Shown: positions 8,394-16,314 of the stretch, piece by piece
Layout: each line of letters starts with the position of its first letter
Position numbering within the stretch: position 1 is the stretch's first letter
Assembly (NCBI GenBank): GCA_964607765.1
Contig: CAZSNT010000128.1
Span: 1-30,979, forward strand
Length of the DNA stretch: 30,979 nt
Source of the DNA: CAZSNT01 sp964607765
Lineage (GTDB): Bacteria; Verrucomicrobiota; Lentisphaeria; Oligosphaerales; JABHEG01
Reading direction: 5' to 3'
Made by a program: the position numbers and the translations under genes
Notes under the pieces: model-generated
Told to the model about the DNA's origin: nothing
What the model saw: only the letters and a program-made list of their open reading frames with translations
The model's database searches: none

Positions 8394-8775
8394 GCTTCTG
8401 AACTCCTTCACTGGGATCACCGGGTTCGCCGCCTAACATACCCCGCAACGCTCCAGCATGCAGGGCACGGTCGACCAATGGCGTCGCGAGTGCAGGGCCG
8501 ACCAGAAAGCCGTTGCGCGTAACATGCGACCGGGACTGCCCCGAATGGCGTTGTCAAGCCATGAAACGACCCGCACGGCCTTGTGCCGTGGGGCGCCGGC
8601 CGCCTACACCGACTTCTTGCCCCTTGACGTGACGCCATTGACAGCCCCGGAACGGAACAAAAAGCGTCGTCGGTTGACAATAAGACCGGAACACCGACGT
8701 TTACCGGGTAAGCCGCGGATCAAGACAGAGGCGAGAAGATCCGTAGATTGAACTCACGAACGAGGAGAGTGCGCG
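8394..8775. other. 382-bp divergent intergenic region
   Basis: This space separates the divergent GH95 and EF-hand genes. The only features I can point to are the GH95 ribosome site at 8403-8409, the EF-hand ribosome site GAGGAG at 8762-8767, and a TTGACA at 8674-8679 on the plus strand that could be a -35 box, although no convincing -10 follows at the right distance. Short frames within it look like noise. Confidence 0.4.
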
Positions 8776-9252
8776 ATGAGAATGCGAGGACTGCTTGGAG
8801 GTCTGGTGTGTGTGGGGCTGCTCTGCGCGAGCGTAGTGATGGCGGTCGAGGAAGGACGCGCCGGCAAGCGGAAAGCCGCTGGCGCCGGCAAAGGCGCCAA
8901 AGAGAGAGGTCAGAAACACTTCCAGGCTGCTGACACCGATGGTAGTGGTTCCCTCTCGCTTGAGGAATTCAAGGCGATGCGCGAGAAGCGTCAAGCTGCC
9001 ATGAAGGAGAAGCTCGGCGAGAAATTCGAGAAGATCGCAGCCAAGATGCCGTCGGCCGAGGACGCCTTCGCCAAGATCGACCAAGACGCGAACGGCGAAT
9101 TGAGCCAAGAGGAGATGAAGGCGGCCCACGAAGTGCATCGCCAACGACGCGCTGCAGGCGAGAAGAAGGGCAAGGCCGAGGGCGGCAGGAGAGGCAAAGG
9201 CGCCGGCAAAAAGGGCAAGGGCACCGACGAGGCCCCCGCAGCGGAGATCTAG
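8776..9252 (+). CDS. Secreted EF-hand protein with lysine-rich tail
   Basis: A 158-aa protein with a cleavable signal peptide (hydrophobic core at residues 5-22, likely cut after VMA at residue 23). It carries two canonical calcium-binding EF-hand loops: residues 53-64 (DTDGSGSLSLEE) and 102-113 (DQDANGELSQEE), each with Asp at positions 1 and 3 and Glu at position 12. The linker between them is helical and charged. The last 35 residues are rich in Lys, Gly and Arg, as is the stretch before the first EF-hand. GAGGAG lies 8 nt before the ATG. It is monocistronic, with a strong terminator after it. Such small periplasmic EF-hand proteins are common in PVC bacteria; the partner is unknown. Confidence 0.88.
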   Translation: MRMRGLLGGLVCVGLLCASVVMAVEEGRAGKRKAAGAGKGAKERGQKHFQAADTDGSGSLSLEEFKAMREKRQAAMKEKLGEKFEKIAAKMPSAEDAFAKIDQDANGELSQEEMKAAHEVHRQRRAAGEKKGKAEGGRRGKGAGKKGKGTDEAPAAEI

Positions 9253-9289
9253 TCTCAAGGACCTCCCGAAAACGTATCTGTGAACGTCA

Positions 9290-9327
9290 GTCCCGCCCGG
9301 CAACCGCCGGGCGGGACTTCTCTTTCT
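9290..9327 (+). terminator. Rho-independent terminator of the EF-hand gene
   Basis: A perfect 12-bp stem (9290-9301 with 9306-9317) encloses an AACC tetraloop and is followed by the pyrimidine-rich run TTCTCTTTCT at 9318-9327. It lies 38 bp after the EF-hand stop codon. The minus-strand flank is not T-rich, so it serves mainly the plus-strand gene. Confidence 0.85.
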
Positions 9328-9343
9328 GCCATCCCGGTTCGCC

Positions 9344-10654
9344 CTACTTCAGGAGCAGCTCGATGACCGGCACAGTCACGCTCGGCTTCACCACGGGCAT
9401 GTCGAGTGTGAGCACATTGCCCGTGATCTTCTCCTCGAGCGCGGAGTGCGGCGCTGCCTCGTTCTCCTTGAACCGGATCTCACTGGCATCGTGCAGCAGC
9501 TGTGCGTAGCGAACCCGCCCCGCCAGCCCATCGATGTGCAGATGCCGGAACGGCCAATTGAAGATGTGCAGGTAGAGCCGATCGCCGTTCTGTGTCAGGC
9601 GGCAACCGTCCGGCTCGGCGAATTCGCTCTGTGTGCAGCCGCGGATGGCGCGTCCGTTCACCCGCAGCCACTCGCCGTACACCCGCAACGCCTCTTCGGC
9701 GCGGTAATCGAACGTGCCGCGCGCCGTGGGCCCCACGTTCATCAGCAGGTTCCCGCCGCGACTGACCGTGTTGACAAGCATCTGGATCAGCTGCTCCGGG
9801 CTCTTCCACGACGTCTCGTCCCGATGGTAGCCCCACGACCCGCTGAACGTCTGGCAGGTCTCCCAGAACACCGGCTTGCCGTCCTTCTCGACCCATGTGC
9901 GGGGCTGGAACTGCTCCGGGGTATGAACATCGGGTTGATCGAGGGGCAGGTTCAGTCGATCGTTGATCAGCACGTTCGGCTGCAGCTCACGGATCATGGC
10001 CACCAATTCTTCGCTGCCCCAGTCCTCCCTGCCTTTGCCAGGAATGCCGTGCGCATCGGGGTCCGGGTACGAGAAATCGAAGAACAGATATCCGACCTCA
10101 CCGAAATCCGTAAGCAACTCGCGCACCTGATTGTGCAAGTACTCGCGGTAGATGGCCACATCCCTCGACTTGTTGGCTTCCTTGACCTCGTCCGGCGTCA
10201 TCCGTTTGTAAGCCGGGTGAATGCGATCGATGGGGAAGTGCGGATGGTGCCAGTCGATTACCGAGTAGTAGAATCCCACTTTCAACCCCTCGGCCCGGAA
10301 TGCATCCACCATGGGTTTGAGCAAGTCCTTACCGTGCGGAGTATTGGTTGATTTGTAGTCTGTGAACGCCGAGTCCCAGAGGCAGAACCCCTCGTGATGC
10401 TTGGTGGTGATCACGAAGTACTTCATACCGGCCTCACGCGCCATTCGGGCCCAGGCCCGCGGCTCGTAGAGGTCCGGATCGAACAGCTCGAAGTACCTCA
10501 GGTACGCCTCGTCCGGGATCGCCTCACGGTTCTTGACCCACTCGTGACGAGCGGCGAGCGCGTACGTCCCCCAGTGGATGAACATACCGAACCGGTCGTT
10601 GACAAACCACTCGATGTCGCCCTGAACCCGGGCTGGCTGCGGAACTGCTGGCAT
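9344..10654 (-). CDS. GH29 alpha-L-fucosidase
   Basis: A retaining fucosidase of 436 aa. The N-terminal catalytic barrel shows FIHWG at 25-29, the HHEGF segment at 86-90 and the nucleophile region YLFFDFS, where Asp193 aligns with the catalytic Asp of GH29. A C-terminal beta domain follows from about residue 350. The open frame extends upstream to 10903, but that part is composed of intergenic repeats; the ATG at 10654 has AGGAG 8 nt upstream and starts just before the conserved QGDIEWFVNDRFG. There is no signal peptide, so the enzyme is likely cytoplasmic. It lies 214 bp downstream of the CUT2 sugar importer genes on the same strand, suggesting hydrolysis of imported fucosylated material. 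Confidence 0.93.
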   Translation of the reverse strand: MPAVPQPARVQGDIEWFVNDRFGMFIHWGTYALAARHEWVKNREAIPDEAYLRYFELFDPDLYEPRAWARMAREAGMKYFVITTKHHEGFCLWDSAFTDYKSTNTPHGKDLLKPMVDAFRAEGLKVGFYYSVIDWHHPHFPIDRIHPAYKRMTPDEVKEANKSRDVAIYREYLHNQVRELLTDFGEVGYLFFDFSYPDPDAHGIPGKGREDWGSEELVAMIRELQPNVLINDRLNLPLDQPDVHTPEQFQPRTWVEKDGKPVFWETCQTFSGSWGYHRDETSWKSPEQLIQMLVNTVSRGGNLLMNVGPTARGTFDYRAEEALRVYGEWLRVNGRAIRGCTQSEFAEPDGCRLTQNGDRLYLHIFNWPFRHLHIDGLAGRVRYAQLLHDASEIRFKENEAAPHSALEEKITGNVLTLDMPVVKPSVTVPVIELLLK

Positions 10655-10672
10655 GGATGGCACTCCTGCGTT

Positions 10673-10720
10673 GGGTTGGTGGGTTGGTGGAATACTGGAA
10701 GGTTGGAGTATTGGGGCCCG
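10673..10720. repeat. Octamer array upstream of GH29
   Basis: Six consecutive 8-bp units each start with GG: two identical GGGTTGGT copies, then GGAATACT, GGAAGGTT, GGAGTATT and GGGGCCCG. AATACT (10691-10696) and AGTATT (10707-10712) also pair as a hairpin. The array starts 18 bp upstream of the GH29 start and is G-rich enough on the plus strand to consider a two-tetrad quadruplex. Confidence 0.6.
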
Positions 10721-10792
10721 AAGAGGCACGTCATTGCGCGGGCCTGCCGAGAATCGGAACTGCGGTCGCGCAGGGTCGCGGTGCCGAACGCT

Positions 10793-10844
10793 GATTCCTT
10801 CGAGCTCGGAAGAGCAACCTCGACAGCAATCCGATGCAATCGAC
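10793..10844 (-). repeat. Dispersed 52-bp intergenic element, copy 1
   Basis: Read on the minus strand, this 52-bp sequence matches 19041-19092 of the plus strand at 44 of 52 positions without gaps. It lies in the spacer between the CUT2 permease and GH29. The core GATTGCTGTCGAG is identical in both copies. It encodes nothing recognisable. Confidence 0.8.
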
Positions 10845-10868
10845 GGAAGCTCGGAACGCCGCCGCGCC

Positions 10869-11834
10869 TCAATCCCCGCTGCGGCGTTTCCGGAACTGAT
10901 CAACGGCCACGGTGAATACGAGGATGGCCCCGACGATGACCTTTGTGTAGTTCGAGTCGATACCGAGCAGGTTGCAGCCGTTGTAAATCGTGACCATCAC
11001 CAGCGCGCCGACGAAGGCTCCCGCGGGTGTTCCTTCCGCGCCCATCAGGCTGGCGCCGCCCAACACTGCCGAAGCGATGGCGTCCAGCTCGAACATGGTG
11101 CCGGCATTCGGGCTGCCCTGCCACAGGCGCGCGGTCTCCATCACACCGGCGACACCGGCAAGCAGCGACGTGAGCATATACACGCCGTAAGTGACCAGCC
11201 GCGTGTTCACGCCCGAGAGCCGTGCGGCCTCTCGATTGCTGCCGATCGCGTAGGTGTACCGTCCGAAACTGGTGCGGCGCAGCAGCAACTCGGTCAGCAC
11301 AACCACGCCGATCAGCACCCAGAACAGGTTCGGGATCAGCCCGGTTGTGCGGCTTGCGAAGTCCGCAACACTGCGCGGCAGCCTGCCGATAGTCCTGCCT
11401 CCGGACAGCAGCAGCGCCGCGCCGCGAAGCATGATCATCATGCCGAGGGTTGCAATGAACGGGGGCAGGCGCAGGTCATAGACCATCACGCCGTTCACCA
11501 GGCCGATCAGTGCGGCGCCCACCAACGCCACGGGCACGGCCACCGCGATCGGCAGGCCCATGCAGTCCGGGTGCGTGGAGATCATCAGTGCCACGGACAC
11601 GTTGATGACCGCAATGACCGAGCCAATCGACAGGTCGATGCCGCCTGTGACGATCACCAGCGCCGCACCCACACCGATGACACCGGTCACGGCCATCTGC
11701 GTCATCAGGTTCTGGATGTTGCCCACGGTGAGGAACGTCTCTGTGGCAAAGCCGAGGATCGTCCACAGCACGATCGCGGCCAGCAGCACGACCGCCTGCG
11801 TGTCCATTCTGAAAGCGGACGGCGTTTTCGGCAT
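10869..11834 (-). CDS. CUT2 sugar ABC transporter permease (RbsC-like)
   Basis: A 321-aa integral membrane protein of the BPD_transp_2 family, the ribose/galactose/xylose-type permease. Eight to ten hydrophobic segments are visible from residue 14 on, and the conserved ALVIVTGGIDLSIGS block near residues 58-72 is diagnostic for the family. The segment AIGSNREAARLSGVN at about 197-211 is the cytoplasmic loop that meets the ATPase. Its start lies 11 bp after the ATPase stop, so the genes are co-transcribed. Substrate cannot be assigned; the neighbouring fucosidase makes L-fucose or another deoxyhexose a reasonable guess. Confidence 0.93.
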   Translation of the reverse strand: MPKTPSAFRMDTQAVVLLAAIVLWTILGFATETFLTVGNIQNLMTQMAVTGVIGVGAALVIVTGGIDLSIGSVIAVINVSVALMISTHPDCMGLPIAVAVPVALVGAALIGLVNGVMVYDLRLPPFIATLGMMIMLRGAALLLSGGRTIGRLPRSVADFASRTTGLIPNLFWVLIGVVVLTELLLRRTSFGRYTYAIGSNREAARLSGVNTRLVTYGVYMLTSLLAGVAGVMETARLWQGSPNAGTMFELDAIASAVLGGASLMGAEGTPAGAFVGALVMVTIYNGCNLLGIDSNYTKVIVGAILVFTVAVDQFRKRRSGD

Positions 11835-11845
11835 ATCTCAAATCC

Positions 11846-13390
11846 TCAATCTTGAATCGCGCACGCCAGAAGGCGTTCTTCATCGAACTCGGCGCGGGGG
11901 ATCTCCGCCACGATCTGCGATTTGCGCATCACCAGGATCCGGTCACAGATGTCCATGAGCTCAGGCATGTAGGAGGACACGCACAGCACGCCGGCGCCCT
12001 GGCGTGCCAGCTCGTTGATGAGGGCGTATATCTCCTCCTTCGCTCCGACGTCGATGCCGTTGGTCGGCTCGTCCATGATGAAGATCCGGGCCTTCTCCGC
12101 GAGCCACTTGCCGACAACGACCTTCTGCTGGTTGCCGCCGCTCAAGTTCTTCACCTTCTGGTTCGGTGACGGGGTCTTGATACCCAATTGTCCGATGAAC
12201 TGCGCGGCCACTTCCCGTTCCTGTGCAGATCGGATCACACCGAGAATGCTGTTCTTGCGGTACACAGTCAGGTTCAGGTTGTGTTTGACGGACAACTGCA
12301 TGGCGAGCCCCTGACGCCGCCGGTCTTCCGGTACCAGACTCATGCCGGCCCGGATCGCATCACGCGGCGAGCGCACGCGCACCGGCTCACCGTCAACCTG
12401 GATGCTGCCGCCCGTGCTGTGGTCCGCACCGAAAATGGCGCGACTCAGCTCAGTTCGTCCCGCGCCCACCAGCCCGTAGATGCCCACAATCTCGCCCTGT
12501 CGGAGCTGCAGCGAGCAACTGTCCAGGCGCTCGTTGCTGAGCTTCTCGACGGTCAGCAGGTCAGAGCCGAGGGTGCGCCCGTCATCGTAGTGGCTCCCTG
12601 CCAGCTCACGCCCCACCATCATGCGGATGAGGTCGTCCTCCGTGGTCTCCGCCACAACGGCATCGCCGACGAAAACGCCATCCTTCAGCACGGTGACAGT
12701 GTCACATATCTCGAAGATCTCTTCCATGCGGTGCGAGATGTAGATCATGGCCATGTGCTGACGCTTGAGCAGGTCGATCACACGGAATAGTTCTTTGGCT
12801 TCACGCTCGGCCAGAACCGCGGTCGGCTCGTCGAAAATGATGACACGGGCGTTGCGTGAGATGGCACGGAGGATGGCAACCATGCCCTGCTGCGAGGCGG
12901 ACAGGTCGCTCACGCGCTGTTCCGGGCTGATGATCCCCGAATAGCCAATCTGCTCCAGCACCTCATTCGTCTTGACCACCAACTGGCGTTTGCTGAGCCA
13001 GCCGAAGCGCGTGGGGTACTCGCCCATCCACACGTTCTCGGCCACGGTAAGATGCTCGGCCAGAACCAGATTCTGGTACACGCAGGCGATCCCCAACGCC
13101 TCCGACACGGCCGGGGTCATGTGCTGGATGCGACGACCGTCCACCCGGATTTCGCCGGAAGTGACCGGCTCCGCCCCGGTCAGCATGCGGATCAGCGTGG
13201 ACTTGCCGGCCCCGTTCTCCCCCACCACTGCCCGCACCTCGCCGGGCCGCAGAGCCAGGGAGACGTCCTTCAGCGCCTCCACGCCCGGGTAGTGCTTGCA
13301 GATCCGCTGCATCTCCACGAGCGGTGGGGACTCAGCTGCAGACACGCTGCCCGACGCAGCGGCGCCGGGCGTTCCGTCACGCTCGCTCAC
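11846..13390 (-). CDS. CUT2 sugar ABC transporter ATPase, two domains (RbsA-like)
   Basis: A 514-aa protein with two ATP-binding cassettes. The first has Walker A GENGAGKST at 57-65, an LSASQQ signature at 163-168 and Walker B ending in DEP at 187-189. The second has a degenerate Walker A (GLVGAGRTE, 306-314), a canonical LSGGNQQ at 416-422 and a DEPT box at 440-443. This asymmetry is normal for RbsA and MglA. The open frame extends to 13612, but the upstream part lies within the binding-protein gene. I chose the GTG at 13390, which overlaps the TGA of the binding-protein gene by four bases (GTGA), implying translational coupling. Confidence 0.93.
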   Translation of the reverse strand: MSERDGTPGAAASGSVSAAESPPLVEMQRICKHYPGVEALKDVSLALRPGEVRAVVGENGAGKSTLIRMLTGAEPVTSGEIRVDGRRIQHMTPAVSEALGIACVYQNLVLAEHLTVAENVWMGEYPTRFGWLSKRQLVVKTNEVLEQIGYSGIISPEQRVSDLSASQQGMVAILRAISRNARVIIFDEPTAVLAEREAKELFRVIDLLKRQHMAMIYISHRMEEIFEICDTVTVLKDGVFVGDAVVAETTEDDLIRMMVGRELAGSHYDDGRTLGSDLLTVEKLSNERLDSCSLQLRQGEIVGIYGLVGAGRTELSRAIFGADHSTGGSIQVDGEPVRVRSPRDAIRAGMSLVPEDRRRQGLAMQLSVKHNLNLTVYRKNSILGVIRSAQEREVAAQFIGQLGIKTPSPNQKVKNLSGGNQQKVVVGKWLAEKARIFIMDEPTNGIDVGAKEEIYALINELARQGAGVLCVSSYMPELMDICDRILVMRKSQIVAEIPRAEFDEERLLACAIQD

Positions 13391-14448
13391 TTCGCAGCCG
13401 CCTTCTTCCGGTTGAAAGCAACGGGATCGAGGAACTCCTCGGCCGCGCCGCTCTGAAGCATCTCGGGAGTGATGGCAGCAATCCCAGTGTCGATGAACCG
13501 GTCCAAGGTCTCGCCGTTGGCCGCCTTCAGCGCGTACTCCACGCTCATGTAGCCCATGGTCCAGGGCCGCTGCACGATCATGTAGTCCACATAGCCGTTG
13601 GCCAACCCCCACTGCTCGTTCTCGCCCGCGTCCACTACGACAACGGCCAACCCCTTCTTCTGAGCCATGTCGAGAGCGCGGACCGTTTCGTCGCCCGTCG
13701 GCTGGTTGTTGGCGAAAATGCCGTCCAAATCCTTGTACTTGGTCAGAAAATCCTGCACGATGTTGATGGTTGTGCCTGTCTTGCCCTGCGCATCACGCCA
13801 TGCCAAGATCTCGATACCCGGATACTTGGCCTTCAGCTGCTCTTCGAAACCCGCCTTGCGCTTCTCCAGGGAGTTGGCGCCGGACAGGAAGGTAATGCAC
13901 GCGATCTTGCCGGCAGGCTTGCCCGTGTGCTTCTCCAGCGCCTTGGCCATGCAGTCGCCGGCCGTGCGGCCAATGGCCATGTTGTCCGAAGCGAGGAAAG
14001 ACGTGTACTGCTCCGTGTTCGCGGCGCTGTCAATCATGATCAGCGGGATCTTCTGGGCCATTGCCTTCTCCATCGCCGGCACAAGGGGGTCGGACGAGGA
14101 AGGAGCCAGAATGAGGGCGTCGGGACCGGCGGAAATAGCGTTCTCGAAGATGGAAATCTGCTTGCTTACTTCCGCCTCGGACACGGGCGCCTGGGCCACA
14201 AGCCCTACCCCGAACTTGGCCGCCGCCTGTTTGGCGCCGTCCATCACGATCTGCCAGAACTCGGACTCACTCGCCTTGACGACCATGTTGATCTTCTTGG
14301 CGCTGGTCTGCGCCGGGCCCGCCGTCTCGCCCGTCTTGCCCGCTCCGCCTTCTGCAGGGGCGGCGGGGGGTCGCTTCTTCTCGCAGCCAGCCACGAGCAG
14401 GCAGCAGCAAATCAGGACAGCAACCGGTATCAGAGAGCGTGTCGACAT
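13387..14448 (-). CDS. CUT2 sugar-binding lipoprotein (RbsB-like)
   Basis: The substrate-binding component of the importer, 353 aa. A lipoprotein signal peptide ends in the lipobox LVAGC with Cys22 as the acylated residue, followed by a Pro/Ala/Gly-rich linker (about 25-50) and a two-lobed Peripla_BP_4 domain that binds monosaccharides in the ribose/galactose group. The segments SSSDPLVPAMEKA and FANNQPTGDETVRAL match family blocks. The ATG at 14448 has a perfect AAGGAGG (14456-14462) upstream; an in-frame ATG at 14475 lacks one. It is the first gene of the binding protein-ATPase-permease operon. A 16-bp palindrome lies about 100 bp upstream. Confidence 0.93.
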   Translation of the reverse strand: MSTRSLIPVAVLICCCLLVAGCEKKRPPAAPAEGGAGKTGETAGPAQTSAKKINMVVKASESEFWQIVMDGAKQAAAKFGVGLVAQAPVSEAEVSKQISIFENAISAGPDALILAPSSSDPLVPAMEKAMAQKIPLIMIDSAANTEQYTSFLASDNMAIGRTAGDCMAKALEKHTGKPAGKIACITFLSGANSLEKRKAGFEEQLKAKYPGIEILAWRDAQGKTGTTINIVQDFLTKYKDLDGIFANNQPTGDETVRALDMAQKKGLAVVVVDAGENEQWGLANGYVDYMIVQRPWTMGYMSVEYALKAANGETLDRFIDTGIAAITPEMLQSGAAEEFLDPVAFNRKKAAAK

Positions 14449-14769
14449 CGTTGTTCCTCCTTCTCGCAGATTCATTTGCGTAGCGGCAAGCCAAACTCGC
14501 CATACGGCGGTACGTTACACCTTTCCAGTCAAAAAGACAGCGAAGCCTGCCGATATCGGCAGTTGTTCCGGACGCAGCAGGTGTGACTCAGGCGGGCTGG
14601 GACTGGCCGTGCGGCATTGAACGGCCCGCACTGCTGTCGGCAGAAGCAGCCAGTGTTGACCGTAGCATGGCTGGCTTCCGCCGCGCGCGCGGGAACTTCG
14701 CGTCGCGCGACGGTGTCTGTACTGAAGGAAGTTCTGGGAACCGTTACTACTTGATCGGGAGAATCTGGT
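14449..14769. other. 321-bp divergent control region of two ABC operons
   Basis: This spacer separates the sugar importer (minus) and molybdate-type (plus) operons and must hold both promoters. It contains a perfect 16-bp palindrome at 14547-14562, a second copy of its TCGGCAG half at 14637-14643, and a GTGCGG/CCGCAC hairpin at 14609-14631. I could not place -35/-10 boxes with confidence. No ModE-like operator was recognised. Confidence 0.5.
14547..14562. promoter_or_regulatory. 16-bp perfect palindrome, candidate operator
   Basis: CTGCCGATATCGGCAG is fully self-complementary. It lies 99 bp upstream of the sugar-binding lipoprotein gene and 208 bp upstream of the modA-like gene. The arm TCGGCAG recurs at 14637-14643. 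The regulator is unknown. Confidence 0.45.
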
Positions 14770-16314
14770 ATGCGAGTTGGTAAAGGGATGGCTCTTGTCT
14801 CAATCGCTGTGCTGATCGTGCTTGGCGTGTTGCTGAGCCGACTGGCGAAGCCCCCGGCCAACGTCGATTCCACGGCAACAGACGGGGGGGGCGTGGAGAC
14901 GCTGGAGGTGTTCTGTGCGGCCGGCGTGAAGCCGCCTATCGTGGAGCTCGCGGAGCAGTTTGCCGCTGAATACGGTGTCGGGGTGAACTTCCAGTACGGC
15001 GGCTCCGGTACGTTGCTGAGTTCGCTGCAGGTTGCACGACGCGGCGACTTGTTCATTGCCGCGGACGTCAGCTACGTTGAGAAAGCGCGCGCGAAGGGAA
15101 TTGTTGCCGAGATCCTCCCGGTCGCCAAGATGACACCCGTGATTGCAGTGAGTACTGGAAATCCGAAGGGCATCCACGGCATTGAAGACCTGCTCCGGGA
15201 CAACATCCGCGTTGCGCTGGGCAATCCGGACGCAGCAGCCATTGGCAAGGTCACGTGCACGTGTCTGGAGAAGACCGGCATGTGGGAGAAGGTGCGCGCT
15301 TCAGTCGAACAGAACGGTGTTTTCAAGCCCACAGTTCCCGAAGTCGCGAACGACGTCAAGCTCCAGGCGGTCGACGCAGGCATCATCTGGGACGCCACGG
15401 CCAACCAGTACCCGGAGATCGACGGCATTCGCGTTGACGCGCTTGAGGCCGGAACCAAACGGATTTCGGTCGGCGTTCTGACCAGCAGCCTTAAGCCCAC
15501 CCTCGCCTTGCGCTTCGCCCGGTACCTGAACAGTGTCGTTGGCAACAGAGTATTCAGTCAGCACCGCTACGCAGCGATCGACGGCGATGCGTGGGACTGG
15601 CAACCAGAGGTGACGTTTTTCTGCGGCGCGGTGAACAAGCGCGCGGTGGATAGTGTTATCAACAGATTCCAGGCTCGCGAAGGTGTGGTCATCAACACGG
15701 TCTACAATGGCTGCGGCATTCTCACCGCCCAAATGCGGACGATTCGGCAGGGCGATGGCGGCGCCGGTTTCCCGGACACCTACATGGCTTGCGACCGCTA
15801 CTACCTGGACAACGTCGCAGATTGGTTCCAGGACGACGTCGACGTGTCGGAGGCTGACATCGTCATCGCCGTACAGAAAGGCAATCCCCGCAATATCACC
15901 GGTCTGCAGGACCTGACGCAGCCGGGCGTGCGCGTCTCGGTCGGGCAGCCGGAGCAGTGCACCATCGGCGCCCTGACGCGCGCACTGCTCAAGAACGAGG
16001 GCGTTCACGACGCGGTGATGAGGAACGTGGTGACTCAGGCGGCATCGTCCGCGATGCTCGTGCCGAATGTCACCACGAAGTCCGTGGATGCCGCGCTCGC
16101 CTACATCACCGACACCAAGGCGCAAGCCGACGACGTCGACGTTGTGCGCATCCCCTCGCCTCTCGCCAAGGCAGTGCAGCCGTTCAGCGTCGCGCGGTCG
16201 AGCAAGTACAAACACTTGGGCAGGCGCCTGTTCGAGGCCGTAGCAGCAGCCCGGGAGAATTTCGAGCAGGCCGGTTTCAACTACCTACTGGACGAGGGCA
16301 GCGACAGCAAGTGA
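14770..16314 (+). CDS. modA: Molybdate-type binding protein with two tandem ModA domains
   Basis: A 514-aa protein, about twice the normal ModA length. After an N-terminal hydrophobic segment (7-24, signal peptide or anchor, no lipobox) come two complete ModA-like modules, at about residues 45-278 and 281-508. They align with each other throughout: LEVFCAAGVKPPIVELAEQF with VTFFCGAVNKRAVDSVINRF, GGSGTLLSSLQVARRG with NGCGILTAQMRTIRQG, and GNPKGIHGIEDL with GNPRNITGLQDL. ModA proteins bind molybdate or tungstate and deliver it to ModB. GGGAG lies 8 nt before the ATG. The TGA stop overlaps the GTG of the permease gene. Exact ligand is unproven: the key Ser in domain 1 (SG in GGSG) is Cys-Gly in domain 2. 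Confidence 0.9.
   Translation: MRVGKGMALVSIAVLIVLGVLLSRLAKPPANVDSTATDGGGVETLEVFCAAGVKPPIVELAEQFAAEYGVGVNFQYGGSGTLLSSLQVARRGDLFIAADVSYVEKARAKGIVAEILPVAKMTPVIAVSTGNPKGIHGIEDLLRDNIRVALGNPDAAAIGKVTCTCLEKTGMWEKVRASVEQNGVFKPTVPEVANDVKLQAVDAGIIWDATANQYPEIDGIRVDALEAGTKRISVGVLTSSLKPTLALRFARYLNSVVGNRVFSQHRYAAIDGDAWDWQPEVTFFCGAVNKRAVDSVINRFQAREGVVINTVYNGCGILTAQMRTIRQGDGGAGFPDTYMACDRYYLDNVADWFQDDVDVSEADIVIAVQKGNPRNITGLQDLTQPGVRVSVGQPEQCTIGALTRALLKNEGVHDAVMRNVVTQAASSAMLVPNVTTKSVDAALAYITDTKAQADDVDVVRIPSPLAKAVQPFSVARSSKYKHLGRRLFEAVAAARENFEQAGFNYLLDEGSDSK

Noticed and set aside
8458..8751. Small gene in the GH95/EF-hand spacer
   Set aside because: The 97-aa plus-strand frame and the 87-aa minus-strand frame have no ribosome site and random-looking composition.
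10655..10903. N-terminal extension of GH29
   Set aside because: It consists of the octamer array and the 52-bp dispersed element read in frame, and the ATG at 10654 has a good ribosome site next to the conserved domain.
10653..11855. 400-aa open frame on the plus strand
   Set aside because: It is antisense to the CUT2 permease, and its composition is rich in His, Gln and Asp without any recognisable domain.
13391..13612. N-terminal extension of the sugar ATPase
   Set aside because: It lies inside the binding-protein gene in another frame; the GTGA overlap gives a better start.
13324..14586. 420-aa open frame on the plus strand
   Set aside because: It is antisense to the sugar-binding lipoprotein, whose lipobox and ribosome site are convincing.
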